Notes: generated by a model not told the origin, from the sequence alone. A stretch of 64,000 bases of DNA from Paenibacillus taichungensis (GCF_003287275.1 NZ_QEVW01000019.1:1-64000), one strand, 5' to 3'; positions 18,141 through 26,836 are shown, counted from the stretch's first letter. Numbers and translations: made by a program.

Positions 18141-18359
18141 CCGCAGCGCAGCCGAGCGGGGTTCGCCGACCAGTGGCCTGCGGCCAACGGAATCGGCGAA
18201 CAACCACGCGAGCACACGAACGAACCAACCATAGCAAGATCATACCAGCCACCCCTGCACCGCTTGTTTGGCGGGTGTCCAGAGGGCCTGCCAAGGTCCT
18301 TTGGGGTCCTCCCGGGCGGGAGGATTTAGGAGGGGCGAAAAAAAAGGAGCTGATTCCAC
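18141..18359 (+). other. Remainder of the purF-purM gap: further hairpins
   Basis: No gene is seen. Beginning at the edge of the array, CCCCGC (18139-18144) pairs with GCGGGG (18156-18161). GTTCGCCGA (18161-18169) pairs with TCGGCGAAC (18193-18201) around an inner TGGCC-TGC-GGCCA. TCCTCCC (18307-18313) pairs with GGGAGGA (18318-18324). The purM ribosome site AGGAG is at 18345-18349. Confidence 0.7.
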
Positions 18360-19400
18360 TTGTCCGAAGCATACAAAAACGCCGGCGTCGATATCGCGGC
18401 AGGCAACGAAGCGGTTGAACGGATGAAAAAACACGTGAAGCGTACCTTCCGTCCGGAAGTGATGACAGATCTGGGGGGCTTTGGCGCCCTGTTCGGTTTG
18501 AACAAAGATAAATATGATGAGCCGGTGCTTGTATCCGGTACAGACGGTGTAGGAACTAAGCTGAAAATCGCATTTGCCATGGACCGTCATGATACCATCG
18601 GAATCGACGCGGTGGCCATGTGTGTGAACGACATTGTGGTACAGGGCGCAGAGCCGTTGTTCTTCCTCGACTATTTGGCTTGTGACAAAGTCATCCCGGA
18701 GAAAATCGAAGCCATTGTTGCGGGAATCGCAGAAGGATGTCATCAGTCGGGCTGTGCTCTGATCGGTGGCGAAACGGCTGAAATGCCGGGCATGTACAGT
18801 GAAGGTGAATACGATATTGCCGGATTTACCGTAGGTATCGTGGACAAAGCAAAAATCATTAACGGTACAACGATCGCTCCTGGCGACACGGTGATTGGAC
18901 TTGCATCCAGCGGAGTGCATAGTAACGGATTCTCCTTGGTACGCAAACTTTTGTTGGAACAAGCCGGATTGGACTTGCAGGATGAAGTCGCTGAACTGGG
19001 TGGCAAGCTGGGTGACGCACTGCTGGAACCAACGAAAATTTATGTAAAACCACTCCTGTCCCTGCTTGAAAAGGTGAAAGTAAAAGGCATGGCCCATATT
19101 ACTGGTGGTGGCTTCATCGAGAACATCCCGCGTATGCTGCCAAGCAGCGTGAATGTAGTTATTGATTATGGGTCTTGGCCGATTCTGCCAATCTTCAGCC
19201 TGTTGCAAGAAAAAGGATCTGTCTCAAACCGCGACATGTTCACCACGTTTAATATGGGGATCGGACTTGTCCTGGTCGTGAACGAAGCAGATGCAGGTGA
19301 AGCATTGGAACAATTGAAAGCATCCGGTGAAGAAGCGTACATCATTGGACGTGTGACCGAAGGAGATGCGCGAGTAACCTTCACGGGAGCGGATGTTTAA
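18360..19400 (+). CDS. purM: Phosphoribosylformylglycinamidine cyclo-ligase
   Basis: AIR synthetase (346 aa) closes the imidazole ring of FGAM with ATP. The AIRS motifs SGTDGVGTKLKIA and GGETAEMPGMY are intact. The start is a TTG at 18360 with AGGAG ten bases upstream, and no ATG or GTG in frame suits the family N-terminus (MSEAYKNAGVDI). The stop overlaps the purN start by one base (TAATG). Confidence 0.96.
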   Translation: MSEAYKNAGVDIAAGNEAVERMKKHVKRTFRPEVMTDLGGFGALFGLNKDKYDEPVLVSGTDGVGTKLKIAFAMDRHDTIGIDAVAMCVNDIVVQGAEPLFFLDYLACDKVIPEKIEAIVAGIAEGCHQSGCALIGGETAEMPGMYSEGEYDIAGFTVGIVDKAKIINGTTIAPGDTVIGLASSGVHSNGFSLVRKLLLEQAGLDLQDEVAELGGKLGDALLEPTKIYVKPLLSLLEKVKVKGMAHITGGGFIENIPRMLPSSVNVVIDYGSWPILPIFSLLQEKGSVSNRDMFTTFNMGIGLVLVVNEADAGEALEQLKASGEEAYIIGRVTEGDARVTFTGADV

Positions 19401-20017
19401 TGACGAATTACCGTATTGCTGTATTTGCCTCTGGGGAAGGGTCGAACTTTCAGGCATTGGTGGATGCAGCACGGAACGGAGGGCTGGGGGCATCGATAGA
19501 TCTGCTGGTATGTGACAAACCGGCTGCACGTGTAGTGCAGCGGGCGCAGGATGCAGGTGTGGAATGCCATCTGTTTACTCCCAAAAATTATGATTCCCGC
19601 GAAGCCTACGAGGCTGAGATCGTGGAAGTGCTTGAATCCAGAAACATTGACCTGGTTGTTCTTGCCGGCTACATGAGATTGTTGACTTCAGTTGTGGTAG
19701 ATCGCTATGCAGGACGACTTATTAACATTCATCCGTCCTTGTTGCCAGCGTTTGCAGGCAAAGATGCCATAGGGCAGGCGCTTGAATATGGCGTTAAAAT
19801 CACCGGCGTTACCGTTCACTTTGTGGATGGGGGCATGGATACAGGGCCGATTATTGCCCAGCATCCTGTTCCGATTTTGCCAGAGGATACGGCTGAATCC
19901 GTTAGTAGTTCCATCCATGCTGCCGAACAGCAGCTGTACCCTGAGGTTGTGTCCTGGTTTGCTCAGGGATGGGTTCAACTCGTAGGTCGACAAGTTACGG
20001 TACGGAAACCGGTTTGA
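19400..20017 (+). CDS. purN: Phosphoribosylglycinamide formyltransferase
   Basis: Transfers formyl from 10-formyl-THF to GAR (205 aa). The N-terminal FASGEGSNFQAL and the catalytic region INIHPSLLPAFAGKDA, with Asn and His, and HFVDGGMDTGPII with the catalytic Asp are present. It is coupled to purM. A palindromic repeat element separates it from purH. Confidence 0.96.
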   Translation: MTNYRIAVFASGEGSNFQALVDAARNGGLGASIDLLVCDKPAARVVQRAQDAGVECHLFTPKNYDSREAYEAEIVEVLESRNIDLVVLAGYMRLLTSVVVDRYAGRLINIHPSLLPAFAGKDAIGQALEYGVKITGVTVHFVDGGMDTGPIIAQHPVPILPEDTAESVSSSIHAAEQQLYPEVVSWFAQGWVQLVGRQVTVRKPV

Positions 20018-20052
20018 TATAAGTTGGAACCTTTTACATGTTAACGGAGAGG

Positions 20053-20160
20053 CCAGAAATAAGCTGGAGAAGCGAAGCGCTCGCCTTTATTACTGGATTT
20101 TTACCTTTGAGAAATTGTTCGAAAAATCTGGGAATAACAGCGATCGAAAGATTATTCTGG
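20053..20160 (+). repeat. Dispersed palindromic element, copy D (purN-purH)
   Basis: A 108-bp copy. The outer stem is CCAGAA/TTCTGG and the inner stem TATTACTGGATTTTT/AAAAATCTGGGAATA. Conserved segments are GAGAAGCGAAGCGCTCGCC and AACAGCGATCGAAAGA. It lies in the middle of the purN-purH gap. Confidence 0.8.
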
Positions 20161-20309
20161 ACTCGTAGTGTTTTAGTGTAAACTCATTTATCAACTTGTA
20201 TAACAGAAGTCGAAAATTGGTACGCATTTTGTGATATTTCTCGGGAAATAAATCGGTTGTGTTTCGCCATGAAACGCGAAGCCATGGGACATTAAAGGAG
20301 GAGCATATT

Positions 20310-21857
20310 GTGAGTATCAAAAGAGCGCTGGTCAGCGTATGGGATAAAACAGGCATCGTGGATTTTTGCCGCGAGCTGTCGCAAATGGGTGTGGAGATTA
20401 TTTCGACAGGAGGTACAAGCAGCTTGTTGTCGAAGGAAGGCGTACCTGTCATCGGAATTTCGGATGTGACCGGATTTCCGGAGATTATGGACGGACGTGT
20501 TAAAACATTGCATCCAGCAGTTCATGGTGGTTTATTGGCTGTTCGTGACAGCGAAGAGCACAAGCGCCAGATGGAAGAGAATGGACTGGATTATATCGAC
20601 CTCGTTGTTGTAAACCTGTATCCGTTCCAGGACACCATCGCCAAACCGGACGTAACGTATGAGGACGCAATCGAGAACATCGATATTGGTGGTCCAACCA
20701 TGCTTCGTTCTGCTGCTAAGAACCATGCTTATGTTAGTGTTGTTGTAGACACAGCAGATTATGGCAAGGTGCTTGAAGAGGTCCGCAGCAATGGGGATAC
20801 CACACTTGAGACACGCAAACGGCTTGCGGCAAAAGTGTTCCGCCATACAGCGGCATACGATGCAGTTATCTCCGATTATCTCTCCAACCTGAACGGTGAT
20901 CCACTGCCAGAGCGTCTGACGGTTACTTACGAAAAACTCCAGGATTTGCGCTACGGCGAAAATCCACATCAGCAGGCGGCATTCTACCGCAAACCGCTGG
21001 CAGCTCAAGATACATTGACAACAGCCGAGCAATTGCATGGCAAAGAGTTGTCTTACAATAATATCAACGATGCGAACGCAGCATTGCAGATTGTGAAAGA
21101 ATTTGAAGAACCGGCCGTTGTGGCGGTTAAACATATGAATCCTTGCGGCGTGGGTATTGGTGAAAGCATCTACGAAGCTTATGGCAAAGCTTATGCGGCT
21201 GATCCAACCTCCATCTTTGGTGGAATCGTGGCAGCCAACCGCATTATCGATAGCGATACAGCGGCTAAACTGAGTGAGATTTTCCTGGAAATCGTACTGG
21301 CTCCTGATTTTACACAAGAGGCACTCGACATCCTGACCAAAAAGAAAAACATTCGTTTGCTCAAAACGGGTGAACTGAACGCTGCTCGCAATCGGGAGAG
21401 TAAGTTCGTAGTAACCTCCATCGACGGCGGCATGATTGTGCAACAAAGCGATGTGCATTCCATTGAAGAGGGCGAGCTCAAGGTAGTTACAGATCGTGCA
21501 CCATCGGAAGAAGAACTGAAACAGCTTTTGTTTGGCTGGAAAGTGGTTAAGCACGTGAAATCCAATGCCATCGTGCTTGCAGCAAACGACATGACTGTTG
21601 GTGTAGGCGCAGGGCAAATGAACCGTGTCGGCGCAGCCAAGATTGCTATCGAACAAGCTGGAGAACTAGCCAAAGGAGCCATTCTGGCATCCGATGCATT
21701 CTTCCCAATGGGCGATACACTGGAACTTGCAGCGAAAGCTGGAGTTACAGCCGTTATTCAACCAGGTGGTTCGATCAAGGACGAAGAGTCCATCAAAGTA
21801 GCGAATGAATACGGTATTGCCATGGTCTTCACAGGCGTTCGTCACTTCAAACACTAG
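20310..21857 (+). CDS. purH: Bifunctional AICAR transformylase / IMP cyclohydrolase
   Basis: Catalyses the last two steps to IMP (515 aa). The N-terminal MGS-like cyclohydrolase domain (ISTGGTSSLL, DGRVKTLHPAVHGG) is followed by the transformylase domain (YGENPHQQAAFY, VKHMNPCGVG). The start is a GTG at 20310 with AAGGAGGAG at 20295-20303; an in-frame ATG at 20259 lies before the ribosome site and is rejected. A terminator-like hairpin follows before purD. Confidence 0.96.
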   Translation: MSIKRALVSVWDKTGIVDFCRELSQMGVEIISTGGTSSLLSKEGVPVIGISDVTGFPEIMDGRVKTLHPAVHGGLLAVRDSEEHKRQMEENGLDYIDLVVVNLYPFQDTIAKPDVTYEDAIENIDIGGPTMLRSAAKNHAYVSVVVDTADYGKVLEEVRSNGDTTLETRKRLAAKVFRHTAAYDAVISDYLSNLNGDPLPERLTVTYEKLQDLRYGENPHQQAAFYRKPLAAQDTLTTAEQLHGKELSYNNINDANAALQIVKEFEEPAVVAVKHMNPCGVGIGESIYEAYGKAYAADPTSIFGGIVAANRIIDSDTAAKLSEIFLEIVLAPDFTQEALDILTKKKNIRLLKTGELNAARNRESKFVVTSIDGGMIVQQSDVHSIEEGELKVVTDRAPSEEELKQLLFGWKVVKHVKSNAIVLAANDMTVGVGAGQMNRVGAAKIAIEQAGELAKGAILASDAFFPMGDTLELAAKAGVTAVIQPGGSIKDEESIKVANEYGIAMVFTGVRHFKH

Positions 21858-21874
21858 AACGAAAAAGGTTTAAT

Positions 21875-21924
21875 AAGGGGTGTCGCCTGTCATGCTTATG
21901 ACTTATGGTACACCCCTTCTTTTT
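21875..21924 (+). terminator. Terminator-like hairpin between purH and purD
   Basis: A 9-bp stem AAGGGGTGT/ACACCCCTT (21875-21883, 21910-21918) is followed by CTTTTT. It lies inside an otherwise continuous operon, so purD would depend on read-through or its own promoter. Confidence 0.7.
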
Positions 21925-21986
21925 AAGCTATTCAAACACGTAATAGTATAACAAAACCAGTTATGCACGGAGGGGGAACAACACTA

Positions 21987-23252
21987 ATGGATATTCTGGT
22001 AGTGGGCGGCGGTGGCCGGGAACACGCAATTATATGGGCACTGGCGAAAAGCCCGAAGGCAGGCAAGATTCATTGTGCTCCGGGAAATGCAGGCATTGCG
22101 CAGCTCGCCGAGTGTCACCCAATTTCGGTAAATGAATTCGATAAACTGACGGCGCTTGCCGTGGAGCTCAACGTGGGATTAGTTGTTATTGGGCCAGACG
22201 ATCCGCTCGCAGACGGCATTGTAGACGCTTTTGATAAAACAGGCATTCCGGTATTTGGACCACGCCGCAATGCAGCAGAGATTGAAGGCAGCAAAACGTT
22301 CATGAAAGACCTGCTGCACAAATACAATATTCCGACTGCAGCCTATGAGAAGTTCGACAATTATGAGCAAGCGCAGGCTTATCTGAATGAGCAGGCTATC
22401 CCTGTGGTAATCAAGGCCGATGGGCTGGCAGCTGGAAAAGGTGTTACTGTAGCCTATTCACGTGATGAGGCTGACCAGGCACTCCGCAGCATTATGGTGG
22501 AGAAAGTATTTGGTGAAGCAGGAGCCAAAGTCATCATCGAAGAATTCCTGGCAGGTCAGGAAATGTCGATTTTGGCTTTTGTCGATGGGGAGACCGTTCG
22601 TCCGATGGCTGCTGCACAAGATCACAAACCGGTATTCGACAATGATCAGGGGCCAAACACGGGCGGAATGGGTACATACTCACCATTGCCACATATCCCG
22701 GCCTCCATCATTGAAGAAGCGGTAGAGACGATTATCAAACCAACAGCCAGAGCGATGGTATCCGAGGGGCGTCCGTTCCAAGGTGTATTGTTTGCCGGGC
22801 TGATGATTTCACCAGATGGTAAGCCCAAAACGATTGAGTTCAATGCGCGTTTCGGCGATCCCGAGACACAGGTTGTATTGCCACGTCTGAAGAGTGATCT
22901 GTTCGATATTTTCTGGGCAACCGTGCACGGGAAATTGGCGGATATTGAGATTGAATGGAGCGACGAAGCCGCTGTATGTGTGGTGCTTGCATCTGGAGGA
23001 TATCCTGGTCCGTATGCAAAAGGTATAGTTATTGAAGGACTGGATCAAGTTGATGAAGCCGTGGTATTCCACGCTGGAACGGCACGTAATGAATCTGGAG
23101 AATGGGTCACCAATGGTGGACGGATTCTAGGCGTTGTGGGTCTTGGTTCTGATATTGCCGAAGCCCGAAACAAAGCCTACGCTCAAGCCGAACGTATCCA
23201 TTTTGATGGTAAACATCAACGGTCTGATATTGCTGCCAAAGCGTTGGTATAA
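21987..23252 (+). CDS. purD: Phosphoribosylamine-glycine ligase
   Basis: GAR synthetase, an ATP-grasp ligase of about 421 aa that joins glycine to phosphoribosylamine. It begins MDILVVGGGGREHAIIWAL. ATP-grasp motifs KADGLAAGKGVTVA, QDHKPVFDNDQGPNTGGMG and EFNARFGDPETQ are present. The start is the ATG at 21987 with GGAGGGGG at 21969-21976, rather than the in-frame ATG at 21963. It is the last gene of the pur operon. Confidence 0.96.
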   Translation: MDILVVGGGGREHAIIWALAKSPKAGKIHCAPGNAGIAQLAECHPISVNEFDKLTALAVELNVGLVVIGPDDPLADGIVDAFDKTGIPVFGPRRNAAEIEGSKTFMKDLLHKYNIPTAAYEKFDNYEQAQAYLNEQAIPVVIKADGLAAGKGVTVAYSRDEADQALRSIMVEKVFGEAGAKVIIEEFLAGQEMSILAFVDGETVRPMAAAQDHKPVFDNDQGPNTGGMGTYSPLPHIPASIIEEAVETIIKPTARAMVSEGRPFQGVLFAGLMISPDGKPKTIEFNARFGDPETQVVLPRLKSDLFDIFWATVHGKLADIEIEWSDEAAVCVVLASGGYPGPYAKGIVIEGLDQVDEAVVFHAGTARNESGEWVTNGGRILGVVGLGSDIAEARNKAYAQAERIHFDGKHQRSDIAAKALV

Positions 23253-23282
23253 CAAATTCTAACTTGATAAATTGAAACATGA

Positions 23283-23336
23283 GGGTCCGTACAGATGTAC
23301 ACCGGAAAAGGTGTTTGCATCCTGCGGGCCCTTTTC
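23283..23336 (+). terminator. pur operon terminator
   Basis: GGGTCCG pairs with CGGGCCC, with AGATG/CATCCT extending the stem. TTTTC follows. It lies about 30 bp after purD. Confidence 0.7.
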
Positions 23337-23968
23337 AACGTATACATCATTATGGTGTCATTGCCGGACTTGTTATAGTCCGGATACGGCAAAGAAGAAT
23401 GGCTATAAATAAAGGCCCGAAGCAGGTTTAATCGACTAAAGTAAAGGGTACCATTTCTATAAGCTGGTCTATACTAACCATGTGAACCATATCACATAAA
23501 ATAAAACTGTAGATCGAGAAAGACCACATACATAAAAGTTTATTTTGTGAACTCATTTTATAATCTATATTCCAAACCATAACGTGCAACTGGATGGTTT
23601 GGCGTAGAACATGTTATACTTTTCTGAAACAGGAATGAACAAGAGGGGAGGTGGATATCTATTGGGAAGGCGATATTGTAAACTGTCCAAATGGAGAATT
23701 TTGGTGGAGTAAATCGAGAAACAATGACAGCAAGAGGGGGAACCCTGTTTTTAGTGAAGTAGTTTCTATAAGTGATGGACTTCATCCTGAATTCCTGTTT
23801 TGCAATTTTACAAGGTCAAAGTACAACCTATACACACTTTATCATTTAACGATTTCATATAAGGCATAGGCCATATTGAACGTCAATCAGCTGTTGAATG
23901 GTTAACCAAGTTAACCGATGACGCTGTAACTATCTCTGGAGGTGAATCCCTGAGAAGCGGGGAAATCA
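23337..23968 (+). other. Long leader region before the first CNNM gene
   Basis: No convincing gene is seen. A -10-like TATACT lies near 23614-23619. If it is used, the leader is over 300 nt long. A 16-codon frame starts at TTG 23662 with GGAGGTG eight bases before it (MGRRYCKLSK...). A 72-codon frame from GTG 23651 overlaps its own ribosome site. GGTTAACC-AAG-TTAACC at 23900-23916 is an inverted repeat. The end of the region holds the ribosome-site hairpin listed separately. Confidence 0.4.
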
Positions 23969-23971
23969 TTG
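23938..23971 (+). promoter_or_regulatory. Hairpin between ribosome site and TTG start (CNNM gene 1)
   Basis: GGAGGTGA (23938-23945) lies 23 bases before the TTG at 23969, too far for normal initiation. The gap contains TCCC paired with GGGA. The flanks GGAGGTGAATCCCT and GGGAAATCATTGGAC are identical at the second CNNM gene. Confidence 0.65.
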
Positions 23972-25306
23972 GACATAATCACCATATTAAATATTGTATT
24001 ACTCATTATCTTGATTGCATTGACCGCATTTTTCGTTGCATCTGAGTTCGCTGTGGTTAAGATTCGTACATCAAGAGTGGATCAACTGGTTGCCGAGGGG
24101 AATAAAAAAGCCATATTGGCCAAGAAAGTAGTCTCGGACCTCGATTATTATCTGTCAGCCTGTCAGCTCGGTATTACCGTAACTGCCCTTGGATTGGGTG
24201 CACTCGGTAAGCCAACCGTTGAAAGGTTGTTATACCCGGTATTTAATTATCTGGACGTATCAGCTTCCATATCGGCGGTTGCTTCCTATGCGATTGCCTT
24301 TATCCTTGTCACGTTCCTGCACGTTGTGGTTGGGGAGATGGCTCCCAAAACAATGGCGATTCAATTTTCGGAAAAATTGACACTGTTGCTCTCGCCGCCG
24401 CTGTACTGGTTCGGAAAAATTATGTATCCCTTCATTTGGGCGCTGAATGGTGCATCCCGGGTAATTCTGCGGGCATTTGGCGTGAAGCCTGCCGGACATG
24501 AACAGGCATACTCGGAGGATGAGATCAAAATCATCATGAACCAGAGCTATGAAGGAGACGAGAACAACAAGACCAAGCTTTCGTACCTGGAAAACGTATT
24601 CGTGTTCGATGAGCGTGATGCCAAAGACATCATGGTTCCGAGGACAGAGCTTGTGACACTGAATCAGAATATGACTTACGACGATATTATTCCGATATTG
24701 GATGAGCATAATTATTCACGTTATCCCGTCATCGAGGATGGGGACAAGGACCGAATTGTCGGTGTAGTAAATGTGAAAAAGATTTTGCCTGACATGGTTG
24801 CCCTTAGGGAACACCAACTTATCGATTTTGTTCGGGAGATTCCTTTTGTTTCTGAAGTGACAAGTATCCAGGATGCCATGATCAAGATGCAGCAGGAACG
24901 CGTGCACATGGCTGTGGTAGTGGATGAATACGGAGGTACTTCGGGAATTATTACTATGGAGGATATTCTGGAGGAGCTTGTCGGCGAGATTCGGGATGAG
25001 TTCGACGCTGATGAAGTTGCTGACATTCAGGAAACTGGAGAGAACCAATATCTCATTAACGGCCGGGTGCTGCTGGATGAGTTGGAGCGACAGTTTGGGC
25101 TTGTCTTTGAAGGCAACGAGGAGATGGATACCGTGGCCGGATGGATTCAGTTCCAGAAGGGTGTCGGTGTGGAACAAGGCGATACGGTAGAACACGGTGA
25201 TTACGTCTGGACCGTTGTGGACGCAGAAAATTTTCACATTAAGCAGGTTCTGCTTGAACGTGTAAATGGTGCTCAGGTCGAAGAATCTTCCAGTGACCTG
25301 GCGTGA
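23969..25306 (+). CDS. CNNM/CBS-domain transporter (CorC/HlyC family), full length
   Basis: A 445-residue membrane protein of the CNNM (DUF21) family, related to B. subtilis MpfA/YhdP, a magnesium efflux protein. The N-terminal CNNM domain (about 1-190) has several membrane helices and the segments FFVASEFAVVKIR and LDYYLSACQLGITVTALGLG. A CBS pair follows (about 205-340, with IMVPRTELV and VVDEYGGTSGIITMEDILEELVGEI). A C-terminal CorC/HlyC domain (about 350-430, RVLLDELERQFG and GDTVEHGDYVWTV) completes it. The start is a TTG. Its paralogue lies 280 bp downstream. Confidence 0.92.
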   Translation: MDIITILNIVLLIILIALTAFFVASEFAVVKIRTSRVDQLVAEGNKKAILAKKVVSDLDYYLSACQLGITVTALGLGALGKPTVERLLYPVFNYLDVSASISAVASYAIAFILVTFLHVVVGEMAPKTMAIQFSEKLTLLLSPPLYWFGKIMYPFIWALNGASRVILRAFGVKPAGHEQAYSEDEIKIIMNQSYEGDENNKTKLSYLENVFVFDERDAKDIMVPRTELVTLNQNMTYDDIIPILDEHNYSRYPVIEDGDKDRIVGVVNVKKILPDMVALREHQLIDFVREIPFVSEVTSIQDAMIKMQQERVHMAVVVDEYGGTSGIITMEDILEELVGEIRDEFDADEVADIQETGENQYLINGRVLLDELERQFGLVFEGNEEMDTVAGWIQFQKGVGVEQGDTVEHGDYVWTVVDAENFHIKQVLLERVNGAQVEESSSDLA

Positions 25307-25400
25307 TGTTGGTTCGATCATGACTGTAATCTAGGGTATGACTGCCCATTTGGCTACTGCCCTCAGAATTTAAATGTTTTGGCAACGTAGCAGTGTAGGG

Positions 25401-25514
25401 GACGGAATCAATTCTGAAGAAGCGTAGCGTTCGCGTTTGCAAACCAATTTTAAACCTTTGAAAACAACAATCAGGGAAATTTGGAGGCAATGGCGATCGG
25501 AAGAACGAGCCGTC
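25401..25514 (+). repeat. Dispersed palindromic element, copy E (between the CNNM paralogues)
   Basis: The most divergent copy (114 bp): outer stem GACGG/CCGTC, inner AACCAATTT/AAATTTGG. Conserved segments are GAAGAAGCGTAGCGTTCGCG and GGCGATCGGAAGA. It shows the element is not confined to the pur operon. Confidence 0.72.
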
Positions 25515-25555
25515 ACCGGAACGTCACTTGTGCAAGCTTAATATAAATTTTACTT

Positions 25556-25589
25556 GGAGGTGAATCCCTCATATTGAGGGAAATCATTG
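25556..25589 (+). promoter_or_regulatory. Hairpin between ribosome site and TTG start (CNNM gene 2)
   Basis: GGAGG (25556-25560) lies 26 bases before the TTG at 25587. The intervening TCCCTC-ATATT-GAGGGA forms a perfect 6-bp hairpin. The loop differs from copy 1 but both flanks are identical. Confidence 0.7.
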
Positions 25590-26669
25590 GACGGAATAAT
25601 AGCCTTAAACTTATTTTTAGTAGCCGTATTTATCGGACTGACCGCTTTTTTCGTTGGAGCGGAATTTGCAATTCTGAAAGTACGGATGTCCCGAATAGAT
25701 CAGTTGATCCTGGAAGGGAACAAAAAAGCGGTATTGGCCAAAAAAGTGGCTCACAATCTGGATTATTATCTATCTGCGTGTCAATTGGGTATCACGATCA
25801 CGGCACTGGTATTGGGTGCGTTGGGTGAACCCACTGTTGAGAAAATGCTGCATCCGCTGTTTGAGCGACTGGAAGTCCCAGCGGCGTTGTCTACGGTACT
25901 TTCGTACGGGATTGCCCTGGCAATTATCACGTTCCTGCATGTCGTTATTGGTGAATTGGCACCGAAAACACTTGCGATCCAGTTTGCAGAGAAGATGACA
26001 CTATTGCTTGCACCACCGCTGTACTGGTTTGGTAAGATCATGAATCCGTTTATCTACGCGCTGAATGGGGCTGCCCGTCTATTGCTTGGTATCTTTGGAA
26101 TAAAACCTGCCGGTCACGATACAGTTCACTCCGAAGAGGAGCTGAAGCTGATTATGGCGCAAAGTTATGAGAGTGGAGAAATTAATCAGACAGAGCTGGA
26201 CTACCTCAAAAACATATTTGCTTTTGATGAACGTCTGCTTCAGGAGATTATGATCCGCAAAGAAAAAATCGTTACGCTGGACAAAGAAATGCCGCTGGAT
26301 CGTATGATCGAGGTTCTAAAGCAGCATGAATATACACGTTTCCCGGTGATTGAAAAAGGAAATCAGGATCACTTCGTTGGATTTATCCATACAAAGGAAA
26401 TGCTCACGAGTGTTGCCGCAGGCCGGGATTTCAACATGGATACGTTTGTACACGACATGTTAAAATTTTCGGAGTTATCGCCGATTAAGGATGTCTTGGT
26501 CCAGATGCAGCAAAGTCGTTCCCATATCGCAACAGTGCATAATACAGAAGGGGAAACAGTTGGTCTGGTTACGATGGAGGATATTCTTGAAGAAATTGTT
26601 GGAGATATCAAGGACGAGTATGATGGCAAAGATCTGGTTCAACCGACTAAGCGATTAAAATTAACCTAA
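25587..26669 (+). CDS. CNNM/CBS-domain transporter, short paralogue lacking CorC/HlyC domain
   Basis: A 360-residue paralogue of the preceding gene with the same CNNM domain (FFVGAEFAILKVR, LDYYLSACQLGITITALVLG) and CBS pair (VTMEDILEEIVGDI). It ends just after the second CBS domain (GKDLVQPTKRLKLT) and lacks the C-terminal CorC/HlyC domain. The stop is followed by ordinary intergenic DNA and a terminator, so the short form looks stable rather than a fresh frameshift. The start is a TTG within a leader copy shared with the first gene. The role is probably divalent-cation transport. Confidence 0.9.
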   Translation: MDGIIALNLFLVAVFIGLTAFFVGAEFAILKVRMSRIDQLILEGNKKAVLAKKVAHNLDYYLSACQLGITITALVLGALGEPTVEKMLHPLFERLEVPAALSTVLSYGIALAIITFLHVVIGELAPKTLAIQFAEKMTLLLAPPLYWFGKIMNPFIYALNGAARLLLGIFGIKPAGHDTVHSEEELKLIMAQSYESGEINQTELDYLKNIFAFDERLLQEIMIRKEKIVTLDKEMPLDRMIEVLKQHEYTRFPVIEKGNQDHFVGFIHTKEMLTSVAAGRDFNMDTFVHDMLKFSELSPIKDVLVQMQQSRSHIATVHNTEGETVGLVTMEDILEEIVGDIKDEYDGKDLVQPTKRLKLT

Positions 26670-26730
26670 AAGTAATGCGAGATTATAAGGATCGATCTTG
26701 TGCGGCGGCAATTGAATAAGATTCAAGGAA

Positions 26731-26764
26731 GACAGGTTTCCGAGTGATCGGGGCCTGTTTTTTT
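26731..26764 (+). terminator. Terminator after the CNNM pair
   Basis: ACAGG...TCCGA/TCGGG...CCTGT stem followed by T7. Confidence 0.85.
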
Positions 26765-26836
26765 GCCCATCTCAGTATACTCAAGCGGCATTCAGCAGGT
26801 TAAAGCCTAGATATATCTTAACTTTAAAACAAAAGC

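Noticed and set aside
17764..18372. Several overlapping open frames on both strands (up to 172 codons) through the purF-purM array
   Set aside because: They arise from the 75/76-bp GC-rich repeats, which shift frame at each unit. The products are low-complexity and no ribosome site matches.
18240..19208. A 322-codon open frame antisense to purM
   Set aside because: A shadow of purM extending into the repeat region; no domain or ribosome site.
20532..21656. A 374-codon open frame antisense to purH
   Set aside because: Same reasoning: purH is unmistakable and the antisense product has shadow-like composition (rich in Cys, Phe, His).
23651..23869. A 72-codon frame before the first CNNM gene
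   Set aside because: Its GTG start overlaps the only ribosome-site-like sequence, and the product has no recognisable features.
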